A stretch of DNA of 64,000 nt from an uncultured Parafilimonas sp. (GTDB lineage: Bacteria > Bacteroidota > Bacteroidia > Chitinophagales > Chitinophagaceae). The notes beneath the pieces are model-generated. The model searched no databases. It saw nothing but the letters and a program-made list of their open reading frames with translations, and was not told where the DNA came from. The stretch covers positions 52,540 through 116,539 of the forward strand of contig CAIRZB010000003.1 of the NCBI GenBank assembly GCA_903882935.1. The letters run 5' to 3'. Shown in pieces: positions 1-7,504 of this stretch (positions are counted from its first letter, which is position 1; each line of letters starts with the position of its first letter). Both the position numbers and the translations under genes were made by a program.

Positions 1-329
1 ATCCACAAAAGGCAAAACAATTTTATGCGGAAACGCTTGGGCTTGAATTGATAAGTGAAGATGGCTTTGCCCTGCAGTTTAACGCCAACGGAACTTTTTT
101 GCGTGTAACAACAGTACAGTCACTAGTGCCACAACAATTTACCGTTTTGGGATGGCAGGTGGACGATATTTACGCTGAAATACAGGCGCTAAAAGCGAAA
201 GGCGTGGTATTCGAGATATACGGCTTTCCGGGACAGGATGAAAACGGGGTGTGGACGGCCCCCGGCGGCACAAAGGTTGCATGGTTTAAAGACCCTGACG
301 GCAACGTATTGTCACTAGACAGCCAATAG
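1..329 (+). CDS. VOC (glyoxalase/bleomycin-resistance fold) protein, C-terminal part
   Basis: The reading frame is open from base 3, so the start lies before the window. The visible part reads QKAKQFYAETLGLELISEDG, the usual 'fixYyxVLGfeli' opening of a vicinal-oxygen-chelate module. It continues through a GWQVDDIYAEIQALKAKG helix segment and ends with the KDPDGNVLSL signature of the last beta strand. VOC proteins are small metal-dependent or metal-binding enzymes or resistance proteins of the cytoplasm. The substrate cannot be told from this fragment. The TTG at 48 is not taken as the start because homology continues upstream of it. The gene converges on the amidotransferase gene, with two bases between their stop codons. 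Confidence 0.85.
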   Translation, partial: PQKAKQFYAETLGLELISEDGFALQFNANGTFLRVTTVQSLVPQQFTVLGWQVDDIYAEIQALKAKGVVFEIYGFPGQDENGVWTAPGGTKVAWFKDPDGNVLSLDSQ

Positions 330-331
330 GG

Positions 332-1180
332 CTATGCCACCTCTGCCGCCTCGTTAACTGCCAACTTTAAAAAATTTGGCAAAATATGTTTGTACGTAAA
401 CATTATTTTATCGGGGTCGTTCAAATGCTCAATCATGCTCTTCCATTTGGCTTCGCCATGGTTGTCTATCACAATCTTTTTCTTATCTTCTTTTTGTAGG
501 TGCATGCTCATGCCTACGGCATCTGCTTCGGGGTGAAACTGCGTGCCAATAAAATATTCATTAAAGCGCATGGCCATCACGGCCCGTTCGTAGGGTACAT
601 GGGGGCGTTCCTTTTCAATGGCCAGCACATGGCCACCCATATTGGCCAGGCGTTTTTCATCCGGGCGTAGCACTTGGTAGTCCCGGCTGTCAACCCCATA
701 GAATGGGTCCCTCAAGCCATCAAACACCTGCTCATCCAAGCCGGCATGCAACATATGCACGGGAAAAATGCCAAACGCGGTCGATTTTCTGCTGCATACC
801 TGTGCAATGCCAAAATAACGGCAAGCCAGCTGAAAACTATGGCAAATGAAGAAAATAGGTTTTTTGGGGAAATTTTGGGGGTTGTTGTTCCAAGATTCGA
901 CAGACGCTATCCAATTGAAGTAATTATTCTCCCAGGCGGTACCCTCGCTTTCCAGTGGCGAACCCGACCCACCGCTGGATATATAAGCATCAAAGTGCAA
1001 ACTGGGTACCTGCATGGCCTGGCGCACATCAAACTCCTCGTAATACACGGTACAGTTGTTCTGCGGCCCCCACCAGTCTAGTATCTCCCGTATACAACGC
1101 ATGCCTTGGTTTGGCAAGCCGTTGTTAAGGTCTAAAATAGCCACCCTTAATTGTGCTTCACTATTCATCATAAACTGCAA
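332..1180 (-). CDS. Class I glutamine amidotransferase-like protein (GMP synthase GATase-like)
   Basis: A stand-alone class I glutamine amidotransferase domain of 282 residues. The nucleophile elbow is FFICHSFQLA, with the catalytic Cys at about 113. The His-Glu pair sits in GTQFHPEAD, with His216 and Glu218, so the triad is complete. The glycines of SSGGSGSP at about 68-75 fit the expected region before the nucleophile. This fold releases ammonia from glutamine or acts as a gamma-glutamyl hydrolase. No synthetase domain is attached, so the acceptor is unknown. MM at residues 4-5 offers an alternative start 9 or 12 bases downstream. A stem-loop lies about 120 bases upstream of this gene. Confidence 0.85.
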   Translation of the reverse strand: MQFMMNSEAQLRVAILDLNNGLPNQGMRCIREILDWWGPQNNCTVYYEEFDVRQAMQVPSLHFDAYISSGGSGSPLESEGTAWENNYFNWIASVESWNNNPQNFPKKPIFFICHSFQLACRYFGIAQVCSRKSTAFGIFPVHMLHAGLDEQVFDGLRDPFYGVDSRDYQVLRPDEKRLANMGGHVLAIEKERPHVPYERAVMAMRFNEYFIGTQFHPEADAVGMSMHLQKEDKKKIVIDNHGEAKWKSMIEHLNDPDKIMFTYKHILPNFLKLAVNEAAEVA

Positions 1181-1510
1181 AAGTAGGTAAATTGGGGCTA
1201 TTCTACGGCAAAATGGTGCAAGCCAAATTGTCGTCGGTATGTGCCTTAGGCACTACCTTTTTGTAAAAACGCCAAAGATATTGCACGATGCCCTCAAGGG
1301 CTACCCGCTAAGCTTTACGGGTAGCCCCACAAGGGTGCAAAACAATGTTTGTTGATTTGTTCTACAAATAGGTAGCGCCGATGGGGCAAGCGCGATCTAC
1401 GACAATTGGACTGCACCCCGCTGTAAGGGGCTATAAATTGGTACCGGCCATGTGAAGGAAGCATTACCCACGTACCCCCCATAACATGAATGAACAGTCG
1501 TAGAGTTGCA
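1181..1510. other. Intergenic region with one inverted repeat
   Basis: No convincing ORF on either strand. It holds an inverted repeat, gggctacccg at 1298-1307 and cgggtagccc at 1318-1327, with a 10-base loop. The repeat could form a terminator-like stem downstream of the acetyltransferase gene, which is transcribed leftwards and ends at 1511. There is no clear T tract, so the termination role is weak. Confidence 0.4.
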
Positions 1511-2002
1511 TTAAATGGGCTTTTTCATAACATAGTCATGCATAAAAAAGCCGCTGCCAATGGGTATGTCAACCGTTTCTGCCACTTCAAAGCCGCTTTT
1601 TAGGTAATAATGGTAAGCAGGATTGTTTCTGTTAACATTCAGCGAGAGTTCTGTGGCATGGTGCGCCTTGGCAATGGCAACAACTGCCTGCATCAGGGCT
1701 TTGCCTGTCCCCGATTTTTGTATGCCGGGCAGCACATACAGCTTGTGCAATTTCCAAGTTTTGCCCGGTACAAGTTCGCTGGTGCCGGCAAAGCCAATGG
1801 CTTGGTTATCATCGGCTTCTGCTATAAAAAAATGGTGGCCTTGGTCAAACTGTTCTTCCAATGCGGCATTGTTGTACATCAACCCTAACATATACTCCAG
1901 TTGCTCTGTTGCCAATATTTTTGCATAGGCCACGGGCCAGGTTTCGTGGGCAATGTGCCTTATGGAGGCAATATCTTGTTTTGTGGCAGGCCGTATTTTC
2001 AT
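1511..2002 (-). CDS. GNAT family N-acetyltransferase
   Basis: A single-domain GNAT of 163 residues that would transfer an acetyl group from acetyl-CoA to an amine. Motif A is visible as LHKLYVLPGIQKSGTGKALM, where QKSGTG (about 95-100) is the Q/RxxGxG/A pyrophosphate-binding loop. The C-terminal NRNNPAYHYYLKSGFEVAE is motif B, with the typical N-x-x-A-x-x-x-Y-x-x-x-GF arrangement. The substrate cannot be predicted. It is flanked on both sides by gene-free sequence, so it is probably monocistronic. Confidence 0.9.
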   Translation of the reverse strand: MKIRPATKQDIASIRHIAHETWPVAYAKILATEQLEYMLGLMYNNAALEEQFDQGHHFFIAEADDNQAIGFAGTSELVPGKTWKLHKLYVLPGIQKSGTGKALMQAVVAIAKAHHATELSLNVNRNNPAYHYYLKSGFEVAETVDIPIGSGFFMHDYVMKKPI

Positions 2003-2143
2003 ACATCTAATTTATCAGGTGACTTGGTATTCGTAATAGGGGCTATACCAATTGAGGCTGACCAACCTTGCTCTATTGCGCCTACTTGCTACACTTTACG
2101 CTTAATTGTTACAAGTCAGTGTCGTTCATGTAAAACCCATATT

Positions 2144-2345
2144 TTCGGTTGTGGGGACACAACCGAAGGCAAACGGCCGGATTTGTGTAGTTACAAATAC
2201 CTTAACTAATTGGGATTGTGGAGACACAACCGGAGGCAAACCCCAGGATATGTGTCTTCATAAATCCCTATAATTATTGGGTTTGTTGAGAAACAACCGG
2301 TGGCAAACGCCCGGATTTGTGTTTTCACAAATCCCTTAGCTAAAT
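2144..2345. repeat. Three tandem copies of a ~68-bp paired stem-loop repeat
   Basis: Three imperfect head-to-tail copies start near 2144, 2212 and 2279. Each copy carries two short hairpins. The first resembles cggttgtggggacacaaccg (2146-2165 in copy 1). The second resembles atttgtgtagttacaaat (2181-2198). A conserved gaaggcaaac-like spacer separates them, and each copy ends with a segment like ccttaactaattggg. The copies differ at many places, but substitutions tend to keep the stems (gtgg...cac, gttg...aac). A related copy lies at about 61983-62045. There is no ORF. Placed between the GNAT and PAP2 genes. Confidence 0.75.
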
Positions 2346-2346
2346 G

Positions 2347-2366
2347 GAATGCCCTACAGGGCATTC
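2347..2366. terminator. Perfect 9-bp stem-loop downstream of the PAP2 gene
   Basis: GAATGCCCT/AGGGCATTC pair perfectly around a two-base loop. The stem lies about 80 bases beyond the stop codon of the leftward PAP2 gene. A similar GAATGCCC stem followed by T residues serves as the probable terminator at 6216-6246, which supports the role. Here the T tract is missing. Confidence 0.4.
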
Positions 2367-2448
2367 TGCAATATCTCTTCTATTTCCGCAAACCGGCAAA
2401 GCCTATGGCAGTTGGGCCCACCATCTCGCTCTGCCAAAGTTGGGCTAG

Positions 2449-3051
2449 CTAGTGTTTAAACACTTTTTTCGTAAGCCAATGGCTAAGCCACGCGCTGCCC
2501 GCACCCACCACGGCCCCCGCCAGCACATCACTTGGGTAATGCTCGCCTTGGTACAGCCTTGAATAACCCACACCAGCCGCCCACAGGTAAGCAGGTACAA
2601 CCACATACCATTTTTTATACTCCAAGGCCAAAGAAGTTGCCGTGGCAAACGCAATGGCCGTATGGCCCGAAGGGAACGACTTACCCGTTTCACTGGCATC
2701 ATACGGGTGTACTGCATCGGGGTAAGTGGTGTAAGGCCTTTGGCGGTTGATGGCGTATTTTAACCCTTCACCCAGCACAACGGTTACCGCTAAGCTGCCT
2801 ACTGTTTCCCATCCTTTGTACTGCAGCTTTTTATCTTTACTAATGTACCCTGCCACTAATTGGGCCAAAGGCACCGCAGCCCCTATTGGGTAGGCTGAAT
2901 TGGTGAACCCACGCATGATACCCGAGTTGGGGTTTTGCGGATTGATGCTTTTTAGCAGGTTTATGTCAACATTTTGGGCATTTACATTACTTGCCTTAAA
3001 AACGCAAATGGCTGCAATTGACAATGTTATTATGAAGTATCTGCGCATCAT
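2449..3051 (-). CDS. PAP2-family phosphatase
   Basis: A 200-residue type 2 phosphatidic-acid phosphatase homologue. All three signature motifs are present: K98-x6-R105-P106 (KYAINRQRP), S128-G-H130-T (FPSGHTA) and S164-R-x5-H171-x3-D175 (YSRLYQGEHYPSD). The catalytic His residues are therefore intact. Such enzymes hydrolyse phosphoester bonds of lipid phosphates or undecaprenyl diphosphate at the membrane. The N-terminus (MMRRYFIITLSIAAICVF) is a signal peptide or anchor, followed by a short Q/N-rich stretch. The active site would face the periplasm. The substrate is not determined by the sequence. Confidence 0.9.
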   Translation of the reverse strand: MMRRYFIITLSIAAICVFKASNVNAQNVDINLLKSINPQNPNSGIMRGFTNSAYPIGAAVPLAQLVAGYISKDKKLQYKGWETVGSLAVTVVLGEGLKYAINRQRPYTTYPDAVHPYDASETGKSFPSGHTAIAFATATSLALEYKKWYVVVPAYLWAAGVGYSRLYQGEHYPSDVLAGAVVGAGSAWLSHWLTKKVFKH

Positions 3052-3158
3052 TTTGTTGAAGGCTTTGCCTTTTTAAATCTACGTTTATTGTTTACTTGTC
3101 GCCAAGGGCGGCAACATATTGCCACAGCACTGCAAGTAGCCAAAAGCTTTTTGCACCC

Positions 3159-6059
3159 TTATAAATTAGCCAAACTTTCTTCAATGGTTTTTATCCTTGC
3201 CTCGGCATCAGCTTGTTTCTTTCTCTCCAAATCAACCACTTCTGGTTTTGCATTTTGCACAAAACGCTCGTTACCCAGTTTTTTCAAAACGCTTTGCAAA
3301 AAGTTGATTTGGTGGGCCAGGTCTTTTAACAATTCTTCTTTTAAAGCGGCCGTATCCAGTTCCTTTTCTGTTTCAATGTAAAACTTATCCTTCTCCACAG
3401 CCACTACTATGGTATTGGCGATGGCTTCTGCCGTAAATGCAATGGATGCAGCATTTACCTGTTTTGCCAAAATTGCCTCAATGGCTGCATAGCTGCCCTT
3501 ATCGTCCGTTTGTATAAACAGCGTTATGCTTTCCTTCGGTTTTACCTGGTTGCGGTTACGCGCATCCCTTAGGGCCGAAATTACTTTTTTCAGCAACTCA
3601 GCGGAACCCAGCACAGCACCATCGGCTTGTGTAACAGGTTGGTATTGTTTTATGCAGAGGTCGTCAATTGCACCCGCATGCAATTCGTGGTGAATCTCCT
3701 CTGTAATAAAAGGCATAAAAGGGTGGAGCAATTGCATCAGCTCCTCAAAAAAGCCAACGGTTTTTTCGTACACCGCGGCGTCGATAGGTTGCTCAAACCC
3801 AGGCTTTACCCACTCTAAATACCAACTGCAAAAATCGTCCCATACCAACAAATAAACGGTCTTCAGTGCCTCACTCAGCCTAAACTGTTTCATCAATCCA
3901 TCTACCTCTGCCCTAACTTCCTGCAACCTGTTTTCAAACCAAGTAACAGCAAAGTTACTGGTCGGTTGTTGCTGGTTACCGGTTTCTGGCAACCTGTAAC
4001 CAGTATCCTGCCTCCCCTCCCACATTTTCACTAACTTCAACGCGTTCCAAAGTTTGTTATTAAAGTTGCGGCCTTGTTCCAAAGCCGCCTCATCAAACAT
4101 CAAATCGTTACCTGCCGGTGAAGAGAACATGATGCCAAACCGTACTGCATCGGCACCGTATTTATCAATTAACCCCAACAAATCGGGTGAGTTGCCCAGG
4201 CTTTTACTCATCTTCCGGCCCAGCTTATCGCGCACGATGCCCGTGAAATATACATCGTTGAAGGGCTTTGCATCCATAAATTCAAAGCCGGCCATAATCA
4301 TCCTCGCCACCCAAAAGAATATAATTTCCGGCGCAGTTACCAATGTGTTGCCGGGGTAATAGTATTTAACATCGGCATTGCCGGGGTTTGATATACCCTT
4401 AAACACCTCAAAAGGCCAGAGCCATGATGAAAACCAAGTGTCCAGCACGTCTTCATCCTGGCGTAGGTCGTGAATCGTGAAACGTGAATCGTCAATCGGC
4501 AATCGTGAATCGTCAATCGTGAATGGTGAATCGTCAACCGACAATCGTGAATCGTGAATGGATTGCGCTTTATCCGTTGGGGTCTCTGGATTCCCGTTTC
4601 CCGTTTCACGTTTCACGCCATCCCCGTTTCTCGTTTCACGTTTTACGCCATTCCCGTTTCCCGTTTCACGTTTTACGCCATTCCCGTTTCCCGTTTCACG
4701 TTTTACGCCATCCCCGTTTCCCGTTTCACGTTTTACGTTTACCAGCTTCTCCCACGCCTCTTCCCGCGTAGCGGCCACGGCAAAACTGCCGTCTGGCGCA
4801 TACCATGCGGGTATGCGGTGGCCCCACCACAACTGGCGGCTGATGCACCAATCGCGTATGTTTTCCATCCAGTACCGGTACGTGTTCCTAAACTTAGGTG
4901 GGTAAAACTTTATGTCTTCCTCAATTACCGCTTGTAATGCGGGTTCACTAATGTTTTTCATGGCCAGCCACCACTGCAGGCTAAGCCGTGGCTCAACCAC
5001 TGTGTCGGGGTTTCTTTCTGAGAAACCTACCTGGTTGGTGTACTCCTCTATCTTCACCAGGTTGCCACTGGCTTCCAAGTCTTTCACAATTTTTTTGCGC
5101 ACCTCAAACCGGTCTTCGCCCACGTATAATTGTGCGGCGGGGCTTAAAGTGCCGTCATCGTTCATGGTATCAATCACCTCCAGGTTGTATTTAAGCCCCA
5201 ACTGGTAATCGTTCATGTCGTGTGCGGGGGTAACCTTTAAGGCACCGGTACCAAAATCCATCGCCACGTAATCATCCGCAATAATGGGTATGCGGCGGTT
5301 AATCAATGGTACAAAGGCAAATTTGCCATGCAGGTGTTTAAACCGCTCATCGTTGGGGTTAACGCAAATGGCTGTATCACCCAAAATGGTTTCAGGCCTA
5401 ACGGTTGCGATAGTGATGGAGCCTTCCCCGCCTCCGTCTCCGTTGTCAATTTTGTATTCAAGGTAGTACAGCTTGCTCTGTACTTCTTTGTAAATCACCT
5501 CTTCGTCGCTAAGTGCCGTTTTGGCCCTAACATCCCAGTTAATCATGCGCTTGCCGCGGTATATCCAGCCTTTTTCGTACAGGCGCACAAAAACGTCTAT
5601 TACCGACTGGTAATAATCGGGATCCATGGTGAAGGAGGTACGCTCCCAATCCAAGCTACAGCCCAGCTTTTTCAACTGCTGTAAAATAATGCCGCCATAT
5701 TTTTCCTTCCATTCCCAGGCGTATGCCAAAAACTCATCGCGGGTTAGGCTTGATTTGGCGATACCCCTTTCCCGTAGCATGCCCACCACTTTGGCTTCGG
5801 TGGCAATGGATGCATGGTCGGTACCCGGCACCCAGCAGGCATTTTTGCCGCTCATGCGGGCGCGGCGTATCAATATATCCTGTATGGTATTGTTAAGGCA
5901 ATGCCCCATGTGCAGCACGCCGGTTACGTTTGGCGGGGGTATTACAATGGTGTATGGTTCGCGCTCATCAGGCTCGCTGTGAAAATAGCCATTCTCCACC
6001 CAATGCTGGTACCACTTTTGTTCGGCCTGCTGATGATCGAAGTTTTTACTGAGTTCCAT
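3159..6059 (-). CDS. valS: Valine--tRNA ligase carrying two in-frame repeat insertions
   Basis: Class I aminoacyl-tRNA synthetase that charges tRNA-Val and edits mischarged threonine. The HIGH motif is HMGH at residues 50-53 (PPNVTGVLHMGH). The KMSKS loop is GRKMSKSLG near residue 615. The catalytic core resumes at DLRQDEDVLDTWFSS, and a coiled-coil tRNA-binding arm closes the protein (last ~65 residues). At 966 residues it is about 90-110 longer than I would expect for the family. The excess is explained by a repeat-derived insert at residues ~441-531, in the stretch just before DEDVLDTW, and a second of about 20 residues at ~682-701. Both keep the reading frame. The motifs around them look normal, so I take the gene as functional. 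Confidence 0.95.
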   Translation of the reverse strand: MELSKNFDHQQAEQKWYQHWVENGYFHSEPDEREPYTIVIPPPNVTGVLHMGHCLNNTIQDILIRRARMSGKNACWVPGTDHASIATEAKVVGMLRERGIAKSSLTRDEFLAYAWEWKEKYGGIILQQLKKLGCSLDWERTSFTMDPDYYQSVIDVFVRLYEKGWIYRGKRMINWDVRAKTALSDEEVIYKEVQSKLYYLEYKIDNGDGGGEGSITIATVRPETILGDTAICVNPNDERFKHLHGKFAFVPLINRRIPIIADDYVAMDFGTGALKVTPAHDMNDYQLGLKYNLEVIDTMNDDGTLSPAAQLYVGEDRFEVRKKIVKDLEASGNLVKIEEYTNQVGFSERNPDTVVEPRLSLQWWLAMKNISEPALQAVIEEDIKFYPPKFRNTYRYWMENIRDWCISRQLWWGHRIPAWYAPDGSFAVAATREEAWEKLVNVKRETGNGDGVKRETGNGNGVKRETGNGNGVKRETRNGDGVKRETGNGNPETPTDKAQSIHDSRLSVDDSPFTIDDSRLPIDDSRFTIHDLRQDEDVLDTWFSSWLWPFEVFKGISNPGNADVKYYYPGNTLVTAPEIIFFWVARMIMAGFEFMDAKPFNDVYFTGIVRDKLGRKMSKSLGNSPDLLGLIDKYGADAVRFGIMFSSPAGNDLMFDEAALEQGRNFNNKLWNALKLVKMWEGRQDTGYRLPETGNQQQPTSNFAVTWFENRLQEVRAEVDGLMKQFRLSEALKTVYLLVWDDFCSWYLEWVKPGFEQPIDAAVYEKTVGFFEELMQLLHPFMPFITEEIHHELHAGAIDDLCIKQYQPVTQADGAVLGSAELLKKVISALRDARNRNQVKPKESITLFIQTDDKGSYAAIEAILAKQVNAASIAFTAEAIANTIVVAVEKDKFYIETEKELDTAALKEELLKDLAHQINFLQSVLKKLGNERFVQNAKPEVVDLERKKQADAEARIKTIEESLANL
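3952..4017. repeat. 7-nt-periodic array inside valS (short)
   Basis: On the + strand the sequence falls into heptads such as gttactg, gttgctg, gttaccg, gtttctg, gcaacct, gtaacca and gtatcct. It is translated on the minus strand as DTGYRLPETGNQ and neighbouring residues (about 682-701 of ValS). It sits between LVKMWEG and NFAVTWFENRL, segments that I would expect to be nearly adjacent in the family. Confidence 0.75.
4467..4560. repeat. 7-nt tandem repeat (AATCGTG type), translated within valS
   Basis: About thirteen heptads of the type aatcgtg/aatcgtc/aatcggc follow one another without a break. Read on the minus strand they give a 7-residue periodic peptide (HDSRLSV, DDSPFTI, DDSRLPI, DDSRFTI). 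This is what a 7-nt repeat read through all three frames must produce. The array ends exactly where the conserved DLRQDEDVLDTW begins. Confidence 0.9.
4591..4740. repeat. Five 30-bp tandem repeats, translated within valS
   Basis: Five exact-length 30-bp units start at 4591, 4621, 4651, 4681 and 4711. Units 3 and 4 are identical. Each unit itself has a 7-nt sub-period (cccgttt, cccgttt, cacgttt, tacgcca plus two bases). On the minus strand each unit encodes ten residues of the form VKRETGNGNG (residues ~441-490). The 4x7+2 structure gives a unit divisible by three, so unit gain or loss would be frame-neutral. Confidence 0.9.
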
Positions 6060-6063
6060 GAAG

Positions 6064-6160
6064 AAGTTTATAGTTTACAGTTTGAAGTTTAATGTTTTGT
6101 GTTTTGGGTTCTATGTCCCTCCACCCTATGCCTTATACCTGATGCCTCCCACCTTATACG
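6064..6160. repeat. 7-nt-periodic array in the valS 5' leader
   Basis: Starting five bases upstream of the valS ATG, the + strand reads as heptads: aagttta, tagttta, cagtttg, aagttta, atgtttt, gtgtttt and so on to tatgcct, tatacct, gatgcct, cccacct, tatacg. The heptad changes gradually along the array while the period holds. It lies between the predicted valS promoter (6203-6210) and the start codon, so it should be transcribed as 5' UTR. Confidence 0.75.
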
Positions 6161-6202
6161 TTTTTGGGTTAGGCCGTCCAATCTACGGCTTTTACCGGGC
6201 GG

Positions 6203-6210
6203 CAAAAGTA
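6203..6210 (-). promoter_or_regulatory. Candidate -7 box for valS
   Basis: The minus strand reads TACTTTTG, a full match to the Bacteroidota -7 consensus TAnnTTTG. It lies about 144 bases upstream of the valS start codon. I see no clear -33 TTTG at the expected distance. It would give a leader of about 135 nt that contains the heptad array. Confidence 0.5.
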
Positions 6211-6215
6211 ACAAT

Positions 6216-6246
6216 AAAAATGCCCCGCTGTTCGCAGGGCATTCTC
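6216..6246 (-). terminator. Rho-independent terminator of the small lipoprotein gene
   Basis: On the minus strand a GAATGCCC...GGGGCATT stem is followed by a run of T (CATTTTTATTG). It lies 24 bases past the stop codon of the lipoprotein gene and just upstream of the valS -7 box, so it insulates the two transcripts. Confidence 0.75.
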
Positions 6247-6269
6247 AATATAAAGTTTGCTATTAGATT

Positions 6270-6533
6270 TTACCAAAGATTCAAACGGCTGTTCCAAATG
6301 GTTTGAATTCTGTCCCCGCCCGCAGAGGACTGTGTTTGGTCGTCACTGGTTTCAACAGCATTGACTACCTCTACCGGAGCCTTGCTTTTGTTGTCGTTCA
6401 CCGGGCTTACCGCCAATGAACACTGGTTAACACATTGTTTTATTTTTTCGCTGGCAGATTCAAGCTGTTGCATTCTGCTGCCACAGGCAACAAGGGTTAG
6501 AGTAAAAGCAGCAGTTACTAAACAAGGGCGCAT
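6270..6533 (-). CDS. Small lipoprotein of unknown function
   Basis: A predicted 87-residue lipoprotein. The start at 6533 gives MRPCLVTAAFTLTLVACGSR, a compact signal peptide with a lipobox (LVAC) whose Cys would be acylated. Starting at the first ATG of the open frame (6599) would add 22 residues and spoil this signal, so it was not used. The mature part is polar, with KIKQCVNQCSL, where two Cys might pair, and a Q/S-rich tail. I do not recognise a family. It is followed by a good terminator and is probably monocistronic. Confidence 0.6.
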   Translation of the reverse strand: MRPCLVTAAFTLTLVACGSRMQQLESASEKIKQCVNQCSLAVSPVNDNKSKAPVEVVNAVETSDDQTQSSAGGDRIQTIWNSRLNLW

Positions 6534-6689
6534 GGTGTTGGTTTTTGCATTGCAAATATAGAACGAATTTAATATGCAAACGTTAAATATGGTTAACAAT
6601 TGTTAATATTTACACAATGCGCGATCTGTTGGTTGTGTGGATTACAAATAACTAAAAATGCCTCTCGCTGCATAAAAATTCGTCGTGTT

Positions 6690-7145
6690 AGTCAATACTT
6701 AAAGCCAACTGTTTTGCTTCCTTTATTATTTCGGCGGGGTAGCCGTTTATTTCGAGAATTGGAGCGGTCTCCGGACGTAAATATTTTAAAGAGCAGCGGG
6801 GTTCGTTTGCGGGTGGATGCAACTTAATTTCAGCAGTTTTTCCCAGTGTGTTATCAGGATTATGTTGACGGATATATGCAACTTATCCGCTTTATAGATG
6901 CGGAGCATTATGTACAAATACAGGAAGATTTGGAGAATCTTATCCCCCTTTGGGTACAGATAGAAAGCGTTACAACCGATGGCCATAGAAGCATTCTTAA
7001 GGCTATAAAAAAATCGTTACCGGATGCAGTTGTCCAATGTTGCCTGGTGCATATCCAAAGGATGTGTATGGCTATGGCTGACAAGTTTTCCAAAGCATAT
7101 AGCGGGCGTAAAATTGCCTAAGTTGGTGTTATTGCTGCTGAAAAT
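6690..7145 (+). pseudogene. Decayed DDE transposase fragment (Mutator/IS256-like)
   Basis: Translated in frame with position 6846, the sequence contains VTTDGHRSILKAIKKSLPDA followed by VVQCCLVHIQRM. This resembles the D-G-H/Q...L-K-A-I...R-C-x-V-H core of Mutator/IS256-like transposases. Upstream in the same frame, RLRVDAT is followed by TAA (6825-6827) and then FQQFFPVCYQDY, so a stop has replaced a sense codon. After IQRMCM the homology jumps to the +1 frame (WLTSFPKHIAGVKLPKLV near 7075-7130), which shows a frameshift. The N-terminal part and the last third are unrecognisable or missing. No terminal inverted repeats could be found. It is a dead remnant. Confidence 0.6.
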
Positions 7146-7215
7146 TGGTCTTCTACAAGGCCACAATCTCCTCCCTTTTCTTTTTGGGCAACGATGGCAA
7201 AACAAGGTTATAGGA

Positions 7216-7500
7216 TTACCTAATGTAATCCTGCCATTCTTTTTTATTTAAAGCATCCGCTTTTTCAATCCGTACCCACCCTGCGTTGGCAAGCCTTGGC
7301 ATTGGCACAATGCCTTCGCGCTCAGCAAGTTCGGCAAACAATTCAGGGGAACATCTAATTCCTGTGCGGAAAGGCCCTTGCAATCTGGTACCCAAAAATA
7401 TCTTGTAACCAATGGAGAAACACAGGTCGCTGCTATATTTTACATCTTCCACACAACCGGGTAATGAAAGGCAATATTGCCTTAAAAGCTCAAGGTTCAT
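7216..7500 (-). CDS. MmcQ/YjbR-family protein, probably C-terminally shortened
   Basis: The opening MNLELLRQYCLSLPGCVEDV with KYSSDLCFSIGYKIFLGTRL is typical of MmcQ/YjbR proteins, small CyaY-like-fold proteins of uncertain, possibly DNA-binding, role. The conserved GWVRIEKADALNKKEWQDYI is also present. The frame then stops after 94 residues, where I would expect about 20 more (a final helix of the type xSYxLVxxKLxKK). The truncation point lies beside the dead transposase, which suggests that the insertion removed the 3' end. It may still fold. Start is the ATG at 7500, four bases before the stop of the upstream SMP-30 gene on the same strand. Confidence 0.7.
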   Translation of the reverse strand: MNLELLRQYCLSLPGCVEDVKYSSDLCFSIGYKIFLGTRLQGPFRTGIRCSPELFAELAEREGIVPMPRLANAGWVRIEKADALNKKEWQDYIR

Positions 7501-7504
7501 ATGA

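Noticed and set aside
674..1081. 135-codon + strand ORF opposite the amidotransferase
   Set aside because: The minus strand has a complete Cys-His-Glu triad; this frame has no features.
2144..2345. CRISPR array
   Set aside because: The repeat spans the whole ~68-bp unit, with no constant repeat and variable spacer; there are only three copies.
4554..4937. ORFs on the + strand in the valS repeats (VSRFTFYAIP-type peptides)
   Set aside because: They are the reverse reading of the 30-bp repeats. valS on the other strand has family motifs before and after them.
6600..6827. Independent 75-codon gene
   Set aside because: It is in frame with the decayed transposase and ends where a stop interrupts the homologous sequence.
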